Assembly (NCBI GenBank): GCA_001051155.2
Contig: JYIP02000002.1
Coordinates: 4,562,315 to 4,626,314 of the forward strand
DNA length: 64,000 nucleotides
Direction: 5' to 3'
From: Chrysoporthe austroafricana
Lineage: Eukaryota; Ascomycota; Sordariomycetes; Diaporthales; Cryphonectriaceae
Notes under the pieces: generated by a model
Seen by the model: the letters and a program-made list of their open reading frames with translations, nothing else
The model's database searches: none
What the model was told of the DNA's origin: nothing
Shown here: positions 32,841 through 44,042 of the stretch, piece after piece
Layout: every line of letters begins with the position of its first letter
Position numbering within the stretch: position 1 is the stretch's first letter
Translations under genes and position numbers: made by a program

Positions 32841-35800
32841 ATGTGGGACCGGTTGAGGTCGGCAACGGGAGGAGGCGTGTCGGCGAGCCCTGACCAGTAC
32901 CCAGGAGCCAAGACAAGGGCGTCGACCTTCTCCCAGTCGTCGTCGACCTCAGCGGCGCCGGGCAACAGCTGGCAGCCTCGCTCCTCGGCCCTCGCCGCGC
33001 GTCACGGGCCGCCACAGCGGCAGGCGACCCTCGACAGCGTCCCCAACGGCCTTGCTGGCAAGGCCGGCCCGCCGCCTCCCCGGCCGCCGAGAGACTAGTA
33101 AGTTCCCAGACGCAAAGGCTCGAATAAGGAACGGGTGGAGGACCGTCCGGTGCTATGCTACACGGCGGCCTGGAGACAATCTGCTGACCTCTCTCGCGCC
33201 GTCACAGCGAGGCCGCACCCGCGCCCGCCGCCAGGGACCCGTACCAGCAGCGCGGTCCCCAGCAGGGATCGCAGACGGTGGCGGCGCCGCCGCCGCAGGC
33301 CCAGAACAATGCCTACCGCGACTCCCTCGGCCGACCCGCGTCCTCGGTCTACTCACAGCCCTCGCCCCTCTACACGGACTTCGGGAGACCTCACGGTGGA
33401 TCTCGGTACACAACCAGCCCGGGCGAGGTGTCCCCGCCCAGCTCGCCGGAGCTATCTGCGGCCGGTCATGCGTACGTACAATACAGACAGTGCAATGCCC
33501 CGGGACAGGATGCCGCTAACATGTTATCGTACGTGCCCCTCAGGCCCAACCACGACATCTCTCCGATCGACGAGGAGTCCGACTTCTTTCCTACGCCTTC
33601 GCGGCCCTACCCTGCCCCTTCGAAGCCCGCGTCCAGGGCGTCAGACCACGCCTCACTCCCGTCCCGCCAGCGGGCGGCCAGCCGGCAGGGCGATCTGGCC
33701 GGGGTGCCCGAGGTGCCGTCTCCCAAGTCGCCCGCGGCCTCCACGACGCGGTCGAACATCCCGATGATGCGCCGCGAGCGGCGGCAGCAGAAAGAGGCGC
33801 AGGCGGCCGCGAACCGGCTCCAGTCGCTGTCCAGGCCGGGGGAGACGCGCGGAGCGGCGGGGGCGCCACCGCCACGGGGCATGAGCAGGGACGGGCTCAG
33901 GGGCCCGGCGCCGATCGAGCCGAACGTCAGGCCGACGGGCAAGCCCCGGGGCCAGAAGGACCCGCGGTGGGACCCGATGACGGGGGAGATCGCCAGCGAG
34001 CGCGACGGGGGCCGGCCGTCGCAGGTCAAGCCGGTGGAGTTCGCGCGTGGGCTGGGCATCTCCACGGTGTCGCCGAGCCCGCCGGCGTCCCCCGAGCAGC
34101 GGCAGCCGTCGCGGGGCGGGCCCAGGCGGCCGGCGCAGGCCCAGGCGCCCACGAGCCAGACCGACCCGGCCGCGAGGGCGTTCGTGTCGAGCAGGCCCGG
34201 GTGGAAAGGGGCGTCGGGGCGGACGGCGATCGTAGATCCGGTCAAGGACAACCCTGAAGCCGAGCCGCTCAAGATCCCGCCGAAGAGCACCAAGCGGAGC
34301 TCGCCGCGCCTAGCTGAGGGTGAGCAGCAACAACAGGAGCAGCAGCAGCAGCAGCAAGAAGCCGCCGGTGCCGACGTGCACGATCTCGGTGTCGGCGCTG
34401 GAGGGGGAGGGGGAGGGGCTGCTGATGTTACCACGGCTGGCACCCCTATCAGTCCTGAAACCTCAGCGCGGGAGCCCCAGAGCAAGCAGCAAATAGGAGG
34501 AGGTGGCGGTGCAGGGAATAACCCCCTATCCAATTCCACGACCGCCACTGCAAGCACCAGCACCAGTACCGCTGCCAGCACCGCTCCCAGCGCCACTATC
34601 AGTACCACTGTCGCTACCGCTGCCGCTGCCGCGCCCGCTACCAACAAGAGCAGCCTCGCCAGCACCCTGCGCAAGATCATCCCATCTTCTGGCCAGAGGC
34701 AGAGCCGTATCTTCAGCGGCAGCGCCCTGATCAGCTCGCTCGGTGGAGGCCAGACCCAGACCCAGACCCACCAGAAACAGCACGCCGGCGCCCAGCAGGG
34801 CTACCCCAGCCCGCCGCTCTCTGGTACGGCGACGACGCCCACGCCGTTCTCGTCTCAACAGGGTGGTGGGCCTGCAGCCGCGATCAATGCGACCACACTC
34901 GACGCCGCCCAGATTGATGCAATCGACGCACCCCAGCAGCCACCCCACCGGGCATCGACATTCCCTCTGACATCCCCCTCCGCCGAGTACCCCTACGAGC
35001 ACGCACCACCACCACCGCCATTCCCACAGCACCAGCTGCCGCAGCAGAACCACGAGGCAATCCGCAGGAAGGAGATCGGCAGCGGTCCCCCCTCTGCGGC
35101 GCCAGCACGATACGCCTCCGGCGGCCACCACCACCACCAGCCCCACGAGTCGTTCTCGTCCTCCGTCTACTCGCGCCCCGACGACGACGCCCCCTACCAG
35201 CACCACGCGTACCCCTACCCGACCCAGTTCCCGCCGCAGCCGTCGCGGCAGCCCTCCAACCCGATCCAGCTCAACACGAAGAACCTGCCCAGCCTTCCCG
35301 GCGAGGGCAGCGCCGACTCCCCGTACGTGCAGCCGCCCTCGCGCTTTAGCATCACTACCTACGCGACCTCGGGCCGCGAGTCCTCGCCCCGCGACTCCTT
35401 CGACACCCAGGCCCAGGCCCAGGCGCAGTCGCAGGCCCCGCCGCTCCCCACCCCGCCCAAGGACATCGTCATGGGCCTCGGCAGGTCCCCGCCGGGCCTC
35501 GGCGGCCCTGGCCCCGAGCCGCCCGCCGCCGGCGACAGCGTGCTCGAGCGCCGGCGGCCGGAGCTCCGCGGCGGCGAGAACCGGTGGGAGGAGCCCGAGT
35601 CTGAGGACGTCGAGCCCGTCAAGATCAGCCTGAGCAAGGCGTGGATGTCGACCGCCGGCGCTAACAGCGCCGGCATCAACGCCACCAACTCCCCGCCGCG
35701 GCCCCGCAAGGCGGCGCCCAAGGGCCCGCGCGAGCTCCACGTGCTCGCCGCCAAGAACGACCGCGAGAACAACAAGGAGAACCGGGCCTTCGGCTTCGGC

Positions 35801-36235
35801 TTCCTCTCGCCGCGCTCCCCGGGCTCGGGCTCCGACTCCAACAACTCCCGCCCCGCCTCGCTCCTGTCCAACATGGACAAGGACCTGCCGCCCGCCCCCA
35901 GCGCCGCCGCCGCCACCGCTGTCACCACCACCGACCGCATCGCCCAGCTCAACGCCCAGCTGCAGGACCTGGCCAACCGCCGGATCAACATCAACCGCGC
36001 CATCAAACAGATGACGGAGCTGATGCCCAAGGACAACCTGATCATGCCCGAGGACGTGCGGAGGAAGCGCGAGGACGAGAAGCGCAAGATTGAGGAGCTG
36101 CGGGCCAAGCTGTCCGACATCCAGGGCGAGGAGCACGACCTCGGCATGAAGCTGCACCGCGCCTACAAGAAGCTGGACAAGCAGACCGAGTACGAGCCCA
36201 CCACCCTGTGGGTCAGGAGGGCCACGGGCGCATGA
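32841..36235 (+). CDS. Large proline-rich disordered protein with C-terminal coiled coil
   Basis: Exon 1 is 32841-33097 and joins 33208 onward. A further likely intron at 33472-33543 (GTACGT donor, GCTAAC branch point, CAG end) is 72 bp and stop-free, so the product is 1070 residues if spliced or 1094 if not. I favour splicing, giving AAGHAPNHDISPIDEE. Most of the protein is low complexity: Pro, Ser, Gln and Ala runs, a QQQQEQQQQQQ tract and Ser/Thr/Ala repeats. Short conserved-looking islands are SPIDEESDFFPTP, DPRWDPMTGE and VEPVKISLSKAWMS. The last 110 residues (from DRIAQLNAQLQDLANRRI to KKLDKQTEYEPTTLWVRRATG) form a clear coiled coil. I do not recognise the family; a scaffold or cell-polarity role is only a guess. 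Confidence 0.8.
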
Positions 36236-38265
36236 GGGCATAGGGATGGAGTCATGATCTTTTCTCTTCGCCTTCTTTCTTCTTCTTGCTTTTGTCTTTT
36301 TTCTTCTGTTTTTTCTCCCGACCCGGTTGGACCTGTTGATTTGGCTCTTTCCATGTGATTTCTAAGCGTGTTCTGGCGGATACCATGCCATGGTTCTGAT
36401 TCTGATTGAGGGCTGCATCGAAGCAATTTTCTGGAGATAATTGTATTTACCTTCTACTGTACAAACACAATACGGACTGCCGGTACCCTACTGGGGTGCC
36501 TACCATCCTAGCTACCTGCCCGACGAGCTGGCTATGGGCCGCTCTTGATGGGATTGTTCTCTTGACTTAAGTGTATATATGTATGGGTGTCGTTGCGTGC
36601 TTTCACCCCGGGGACATGTCATTAGGATGGCCTACCTGTGCGAAGCTCTCCACGCGCAGGCATGGCCAAAGGCGGAATCGAGGTCCGGGCGGCCTCCCTT
36701 GCGCGGGCGCCCTGCGATCGGCACCAAAAGAACGGGAGATATTCGGCAAGGGGGACCGAAGAACCCCATAATGGAGATCTCACCACCACCACACGTCAAG
36801 GCTTGTCCATACTTAAAATTGTTGCCGCGCGGCTCAGTGGCCCCCGCCTTCCCCCCCCCCTGTGCCGTAGGCCCGAGCAGGCAGATGAGAAGCGAGCCCG
36901 CGTCGTGTCATAGCAGTACCGTAGCGAAGCAGTGGGGCCACCTGCATCGCAAGTACAACACGTGGGCTCGGGATCCAGATCCAGATCGTCGGTGGGGCTC
37001 CCTCGATGCCTCTCTCGGGCCGGCGAAGGGCTCACGTGTTTCCCTACCTGATGGAGGATGGTCCTCGCGGAGATGGTATTCGACGCAACTTCAGGGACCA
37101 ACCATTCTGTGCTGCCTGTCACCTCTGGTAGGACGATCCGTTTGCCTCGGGGCCCATTGGCACCCAGGTAGTTTACCAGGATCGAATATCTGGAGGGCAT
37201 GGTGCATCTCCGGCTTCGAACTCCACGAAGACCAAGCCTTGCCAAGGAGGCAGGCTAGGCGAGGCGAGGCGAAACATACACGCAGCGTGGGCCTCGTGGG
37301 CCCAGCCTGGTCGCTGGTGATCTCGCAGATGGGATGCACGACTTTATAGTAATTTTCCCACATCCCGTTCAGGGACGGGCGCCGGCGACGAATGGAACGC
37401 CGCGGGCTCCCTCCTCATGAGTTTATTTTGTTTCATGAGCTTATCTCGCATCGTTCGTCACGCCTCCCCTCAACTGAAATTGGAAAGCAAAAGGGAGGGG
37501 GTCCTGGCAGGTTGACGTGGATGGCGTGCGTAGTTATGGGCCGAGCTTGCGGCCGAGCAGGGCCGAGTCAAACCACCCGTTAGTGTCGCTATTTACGGCA
37601 GCGAGCGTCCCGCCACGGGGCGCAGCCAGAGGCACCGCAGGCACGCAGAGACTCCCCGCCCCACTATAGTCGTCGTCAGCCATCGTCGTGTGCTCCATAC
37701 ACGGCAGCCTCTGCTGCTTCAAATCTTAACCCTTCCACGTACCATGCCTGCGGCTGAGCGGCAGCAAGCCCTCCAGCGCCGCCCGCCCGCCCTGCGCGCC
37801 GTCCGCGTCACTGCCCCCGCGCGCGAATGGCCGTTCGACAAGGCGACGGGGGTCGTCGGGCGCAGTCGGCTGTACTGCTGTTCCCGGCGCGCTGGCGGGA
37901 GCTTTTTCGTGTGGTGTGAACCGTAGTACGATGGATGGGCCCAGGATCTTTTTCTAAATGCCTTCAAATTAAGTCTATAAGAGCCGGCAGCCTGCCGTCA
38001 CACCTCGTCTCCCAAGGCGCACCTACCCACCCCAGTCACTCCATGCTTGTCTGTTTATTGTTTGCCTAGTGATACCCCCCGTTCGTCCAACCTACGCTCG
38101 TTCCGTATCTGTAAAAGAGAATTAAAAGGACCTTTTGATACGACTTCATATTTTTTTTTTTCCTCTTCGAGCCCTACCAGACCAGTCGACATCCGAACTT
38201 TCGGTCACCGTTCACATCATACTACATCCCTCATCTAAATCATCACTACCACAACTACTACAACG
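36236..38265. other. Intergenic 2.0 kb
   Basis: GC-rich with chance frames on both strands, including a 256-codon plus-strand frame at 36579-37349 judged non-coding. A T tract at about 38151-38161 lies in the leader of the next gene. Confidence 0.55.
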
Positions 38266-39090
38266 ATGAGACTCTCAAGCACACGCAAGCCTACGGTGGC
38301 TACAGTGCTCGTCCTCCTGATGGGGCTTGCGGCAGCCCACCCCCACCACCATCACAGGATACACGTTCAGGGCTGCCAGTCGGCAGAGAGCGAGAAGATC
38401 GCGTCGGCAATAGCCTGCGGTCAGCCGGAGGACGTCCGCAGCTGCATCGAACATGTCGGACTGGATGCCCCGCACCTCGAGGCATGCCTGCTGGAGGCAG
38501 GGTGCGGACAGGAGGAGGCGGAGGCGGAGGCGGCCTGGGCGGCAGAGAGGTGTCAGGAAGACGGCAACGATGTCCAGGGCGGAGACGAATTTGTGGAGGA
38601 GGAGTACGTGATCGAGCTGAGGGAGGTGCACCGCCGCGACACCACGACGACGACCTCCTCGACGGAGACATCCACATCCACATCGTCCACCAGCAGCTCG
38701 ACGGAGACGTCATCCTCGACCTCGAGTTCGACGACGGCCACATCGACGACGGACACGTCCTCGACAGCGTCTAGCACGTCGAGCACTTCGGCCACCTCGA
38801 CGTCGACGTCGACGTCGACGTCGACGTCCAGCACGTCCACGGCCAGCTCGACGTCCTCGAGCACGGCATCCTCAACGTCGTCCTCCGCGTCTGCGACGTC
38901 GACCAGCAGCTCGAGCTCCTCGTCGGACGAATTCCCGAAGATCGGCTACTTAGTCGCCGCGATGCTGGGGTTGTTCGTGGCGGGCTGCGCCAGCTTTATA
39001 TGCTTCTCGTGCTGTGCCGAGCGGTCGAGGAGGAAGGCGGCCATCAGGAGGGCCGAGGCCAAGGAGGCTCTTATCGGTATGCATTCGTAG
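38266..39090 (+). CDS. Mucin-like single-pass membrane protein, sensor-like architecture
   Basis: A single exon of 274 residues. A signal peptide (about 1-24, core VATVLVLLMGLAAA) is followed at once by HPHHHHRIH, a histidine cluster near the mature N-terminus. A short ectodomain with six cysteines spans about residues 36-95. A long Ser/Thr stalk (about 125-220, encoded partly by GACGTC hexamer repeats) leads to one membrane helix (IGYLVAAMLGLFVAGCASFI) and a basic tail (CCAERSRRKAAIRRAEAK). The layout equals that of Wsc/Mid2 wall-stress sensors, but the Cys spacing is not that of WSC, and there are too few Cys for CFEM. The family is not recognised. Confidence 0.78.
   Translation: MRLSSTRKPTVATVLVLLMGLAAAHPHHHHRIHVQGCQSAESEKIASAIACGQPEDVRSCIEHVGLDAPHLEACLLEAGCGQEEAEAEAAWAAERCQEDGNDVQGGDEFVEEEYVIELREVHRRDTTTTTSSTETSTSTSSTSSSTETSSSTSSSTTATSTTDTSSTASSTSSTSATSTSTSTSTSTSSTSTASSTSSSTASSTSSSASATSTSSSSSSSDEFPKIGYLVAAMLGLFVAGCASFICFSCCAERSRRKAAIRRAEAKEALIGMHS
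38797..38829. repeat. GACGTC hexamer repeat inside the stalk coding region
   Basis: About five tandem CGACGT units encode Ser-Thr dipeptides of the stalk. Length changes by whole units keep the frame. Confidence 0.8.
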
Positions 39091-40037
39091 GGTTTAGCGA
39101 GGGTGCAAGCCAAGTACCGCTGGGCAAATTCATAATTACATCTGTTTTCTGGTTTATTCTGATCAAGCGCTCCAAATGTGACTCACCTCGCTCCCGCCAT
39201 ATTATCTTGAGGCGCGTACGAAATTCGACTCTCAGGCTCCCATCACGCCTCAAAGGTAGACCTTGCCGGGAACAGACAGGAATTTCGAATCGACCTGGGC
39301 GCGAGCAGAGTGGTATGCAGACCAGAGGCCATTCCTCGCCAGCTGGGGATGATCACTCCTTTTGAGAGCCGACGGCATCACACCACATCTGAAACCGTGC
39401 AGAGAGCTTATCGTGAGGCTAAAGGCGTGGCAGGAGGCTTGCCACGCGTGCTCGACACGCTTCTTAATGTCCGAGCGGGCTGCCGAACTGGGTGGCCGGA
39501 CTCGACGGCACGTGGGCGGGTTGGATGAAGGCGGCGAATTCCATCACGGTGCTCTGATTCGCCACGGTGCGGTGCTACATCGCCGCGAGCCAGATGGGGG
39601 CCCGATGTGACGGCACGACGGTTTGTGACGGCGTGGACGGGAACGCTATATTCCGGGACGAGCCGTGCTTGGCCTCGCCCTTAACACGGCATGATTCTCA
39701 GACGCGGAGCACGACTGTTGCTACTACGTCGTCTTGGGAGCCCTTAAGTCCGATACGTCAACGACAATTCCCGGACCGATAGCGGGATCGGCACATTGGC
39801 GGTGTCACTCTCCTCTGTCTGCACGCTGGGTTGACTCGACGGCATTGCGACCTTCACCTCCAGTTCCGTTTGTGGTTGATGTTTGTAATCGATGTTTGTT
39901 TCATGATTGGTCCGCTCTTCTGCAATCCGTGGTGAGGCTCAGGAACCCTGCAAGCTTTGGCAGCGCCGAGACGTGAATCACTAGTCGAAGTGTGCTGTGT
40001 GCGTACGCACCCAGAGACTCAGCACATCCTGCCAGCC
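39091..40037. other. Intergenic
   Basis: Between the membrane protein and the transporter gene. Nothing recognised beyond the flanks. Confidence 0.55.
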
Positions 40038-41788
40038 ATGGTAAAGGGCGACTCTAAGGGTCATCTCGACCTTGGGTCGAACGATGTTTCAAACGAAGTT
40101 CTTGGCTCGTCCTTTTCAGATGAATCTTCAAAGGCGCAAGCCGGCACGGCGCCCAGCGTTGAATTGGGGACCATTAGTGAAGGTGCTCCCTCTCCGGAGT
40201 TGAAACGTACGGGCAAGCCAAAAACCAAACCGAACTTTGTGGAGTGCGGGAAAGCGATCCTTGCGTGGGCGCCTCCACGGTGTCGTTACGATCCGAACAA
40301 TCCCCCGAAGTTCAGCATAGCTCTAAACCTACTCTTCGCCCTTGTAAGCCCGAGTCTCCCTTCCATAAGTGTCACCGACGCATAGTTTCGCTAAAACCTC
40401 ATCACAGACTACCACGGTGACCGTGGCAAACCTTTACTACGTCCAGCCCATCTTGTTTCGGATCGCCGACACTTTCGACGTGAGTTTCGAGAGGGCATCG
40501 TCAGTCGCAACCCTGCTCCAAGCAGGCTACGCTGCCGGCCTGCTCTTTCTCTGTCCGCTGGGCGATATATTCCGCCGCCGACCATACATCCTGCTCCTGG
40601 TGCTGTTCACGGCAACGTTGGTAAGTCTCGCGTTTATCCGCATCCCGCCGTGCCGTGCGTTGCTAAGCTTTTCCGCACCAGTGGCTCGCGCTATGCCTTA
40701 CGCGCAACTTCACCTCCTTCGCTGGCATATCGTTCCTGTGCGGCATGACGACGGTGACGCCGCAGCTCATGCTGCCGCTCGTGGGGGACCTCGCCCCACC
40801 TAATCGAAGGGCCACTTCCATTTCGATCGTCGTCTCCGGCCTTTCACTCGGCATGCTGATCGCCCGGCTCTTGTCTGGAGTGATAGCCAACTACACGGAC
40901 TGGCGCAACATCTACTGGTTTGCCTTCGCGGCCCAGTACTGCATCTTCGTCCTGCTGTTCTTCTTTCTGCCGGACTACCCTTCGAAGAACCCTGGCGGCC
41001 TGAATTACTTCCGGATGATGTGGAGTATTGTGCACATGTACTTCACCGAGCCTTTATTGGTCCAGGCTTGTCTTCTCAATTTCATCATGAGCTCGATATT
41101 CACGTCCTTCTGGACGACGATGTCATTTCTCCTATCGTCACCCCCTTTCAACTACGATTCCTTGGAGATCGGCCTCTTTGCTCTGGTTGGAATCTTCGTC
41201 ATCTGCTGGGGGCCGGTCTACAGCCGTTTGGTCATCGACAAGATACAACCACTCTACTCATGCCTAATAGGGATCTCCATCGAGCTAGCCGGCGTTGCAA
41301 CCGGTACCTTTATCGGTACATTTACAGTCGCGGGACCGATTATCGAGGCCGTCGTCATCGATCTGGGCAACCAGGCGTGTAACATCGCCAACCGAACGGC
41401 CATCAATGACATCAACCCCAAGGCTCGCAACCGGGTGAACACCTGCTACATGATCGCGGCATTCACGGGCCAACTGACCGGAACAGCAGTGGGCAATCGA
41501 CTGTACGCGCTGGGTGGCTGGAGGGCGAGTGGTAGCTGCAATAGTGAGCCGGATTATCCCTCCATCTTTCCTCCAAAGATTCCTCTCTAGGTATTCCATC
41601 AGTGGGCTGATATCTGATATGCCGCAGTTGGATTCCTTGGCTTCGCCATCCTCGTCTGTCTCGTGAGGGGCCCACGGGAGGAAGGCTGGATAGGCTGGTC
41701 TGGGGGGTGGGGCATTCGGAAGGCAGCGACATCAAGACATGTTCACGCTGCATCGACAGACCGTAGCCCGGAGGGAGGAAGGGATTGA
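40038..41788 (+). CDS. Major facilitator superfamily transporter
   Basis: Proton-coupled transporter of unknown small molecule in a fungal membrane. Four exons, 40038-40343, 40408-40620, 40682-41543 and 41628-41788, give 513 residues. A hydrophilic N-terminus of about 100 residues precedes about 12 membrane segments. The first includes VANLYYVQPIL, a signature shared with bacterial YnfM/YgaY-like MFS proteins, and the loop between segments 2 and 3 has GDIFRRRPYIL, the MFS motif A region. The last intron links SGSCN to IGFLGFAILVCLVRGP. The tail is basic (WGIRKAATSRH). It sits at the edge of the accessory region holding the oxidase, UbiA and P450 genes, but 15 kb away, so a shared role is only possible. 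Confidence 0.9.
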
Positions 41789-42814
41789 AGCCGATAGGGT
41801 CACCTCACATGATGGGGTGCATATGTCCACCAAGCAGTAGTGAAATTATATCGCAACGCTAAGAGGGGTGACTGCCCCTAGCTGACTGGGGTTGATCTGT
41901 AGCTTGCTGAACTGCTTTAGAGGTCGGCGTCAAACCTTTCGAGCGGAGAGATCCTTTTCATTTCCTCACGATATGCGTCTTTCGTGATGGGACCTTATTG
42001 AGTTTTTCCTGATCTACGTGACCGGGCTGACGGCTGCCATTTCCGGTTCCACTTGCCGATATGGACTCGGGAAGCATAACTCTCGGGGTCCAATTCTACA
42101 AGCTGAACCTGTGTGAGCCCGATGGTCAATGCTACGATGACCGGACGAGGGTCCTTGATATCCTTGAGCACGACCGAGGGCACGAAAGAAGTCTAGACCA
42201 AGGGACGCGGCCAATGAGCTCAGCCTATGCTCCCAGGTTGGTGAAATAACAGCTTGCTACTGCGTCAGCCTAAACTTCCCTGTTAGTAGCGTGTTTCCAG
42301 CACCCAGGGGAATGTTATGGTAGCCCTAATCTGCCAAGGCTCGGAGGAGGTCCGGGCAAACTCTAAATGATGCCGGGTCTCCCGGGTTAGAGCTGCAGGG
42401 ACACTGAGACCTAAAAGCAACTTTATTTCTCCAAGGTAAACAACCCCCTCACTCTGCAAAACCCTTGGAGAAGAACCTAGTTGGTTATACGTAGTGAAAG
42501 CTTCACAGGGTACGCTCGAAGATGAGGTTGCATTCCCGAGACGTGCTACGCCGGCAGCTCCTATGCGAGCACATCAAACTCCAAGCCCTGTTTCGGGGCT
42601 TTGTCCTGTCTAGACGGCCGTCTACAGATATTATATCAACCCCACTTCCAGCGTGAAACAGCTGGACAAGTCATGACTGTTGCTCTGCGCTTTGTCACAC
42701 CTAGATGGCCTGGTTATCTTCCACACCAGTGGTGCTGATTGTTCAGTGTCAACAGCGCGACGAGGAGGACCCACACCTGACATCACAGCGACAAACATCT
42801 CCCTAAAAGCGGCC
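41789..42814. other. Intergenic
   Basis: 1.0 kb with no coding exon recognised; includes the promoter of the receptor gene. Confidence 0.55.
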
Positions 42815-44042
42815 ATGGCCGACACATCGCAGGTTGTGCCCGGTGGGAGTTCGAGGAGCCACGTCATGATTGCCATCGTCAGCTCTCTGCTTCCGCTGGC
42901 AGCAGTCATGGTCGGCCTGCGACTCTACACGCGGGCGAGATTTGTGGGATCGATCGGCCCTAGCGATTGGATCATAACTCTCGCATTGGTTCGTCTCCTC
43001 CCAATCCAGAGTTTGGTATGATGAGTCGCTCACCTAAGGGCGAACCTGTGTAGTTGTGCACTTGCGGAACTGGTGTGACAATGGGCGTGATGACGATATT
43101 CGGACTGGGACGACACGTCGCGACACTGACGCCGGACACCGTCAAACAATATCTATTTGTGCGTTGCGTGAGCCCGGCTCGAGGACCTGCTGGTCAGCAC
43201 AGCATCTAACCTGCAAGCCAGGGATTCTATCTGTCACTCGCCTTCTACTATACATCCTTAGGCCTTATCAAGCTCGGCCTTCTTATACAGTATTACCCGC
43301 TCGTTGCGGTGAGATCGAGGATGACGATGCGTGTGACCATTGCTGCGACATCTGCATGGAGCCTCGTGCTCGTACTCCTCTCCGTGTTCATTTGTCGGCC
43401 TATCGATGGGTTCTGGAAGACGGACATTGGCGCGGTCTGCATCCCAAACCTACCACTCTGGTACATAAACGCCGCTGGAAACATCGTCACGGATATAATC
43501 ATATTCGCACTCCCCATACCGATTGTGTGGAAGCTGGAGATGCCCCCGTGCCAGCGCTTGTCCTTGCTCGTGGTCTTCGGCTTAGGCTTCTTGTAAGCCC
43601 CCCCAGCTAGTGTTGTTCTGCTACCTATTCGATAGTAAGCTAATCGATTCCCACAAGCACGTGTACGATCTCCATTGTTCGGATCGAGTTCCTCAAGCTT
43701 GGGAACGACTTCACGTACATGAATATAGACCCGGCCGCGTGGTCTCTGGGGGAGCTCTGTGCGGGAATCACATGCGCTTGTCTGCCGACTCTGCGGCCGC
43801 TACTGTGCCGCGTCGTGACTGTTACTTTGACCCGGACGAAGCTCAAACTGGGCTCGAATATGGTCCATAACAGTGAGGTCCCGCTGGGAGCGGCTGCGGC
43901 ACCAACTGGTAAGCAGCAGACTTTGGTTGAGGCGACGGAGCACGACTTGGAGAGTACGCGACACACCCTGGACCAAGACGGCTGCTTGGACAACAAACAA
44001 GTGGTGGAGAGTCGGGCTCAAGTATTCCGCAATGTCATGTAA
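42815..44042 (+). CDS. Pth11-like rhodopsin-domain integral membrane protein (first copy)
   Basis: Fungal seven-helix membrane protein of the Pth11-related class, thought to sense surface or chemical cues. Four exons, 42815-42988, 43054-43158, 43222-43592 and 43658-44042, give 344 residues. Family marks include LYTRARFVGSIGPSDW after helix 1, ICRPIDGFWKTD, the Cys of GAVCIPN, and ALPIPIVWKLEMP at helix 6. A cytosolic tail of about 90 residues follows (from TLTRTKLKLGS). The start at 42815 is taken because upstream in-frame residues are polar and add no helix. There is no CFEM ectodomain. It shares the architecture of the gene at 55204-56521, although the two are not closely similar in residues. 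Confidence 0.86.

Noticed and set aside
34526..36241. 571-codon minus-strand frame opposite the proline-rich gene
   Set aside because: Leu/Gly/Val/Arg-rich shadow created by third-position GC bias; the plus-strand product has splice signals and a coherent coiled coil.
36579..37349. 256-codon plus-strand frame in intergenic DNA
   Set aside because: Composition is that of chance sequence, no domain or signal, and no supporting promoter or splice structure.
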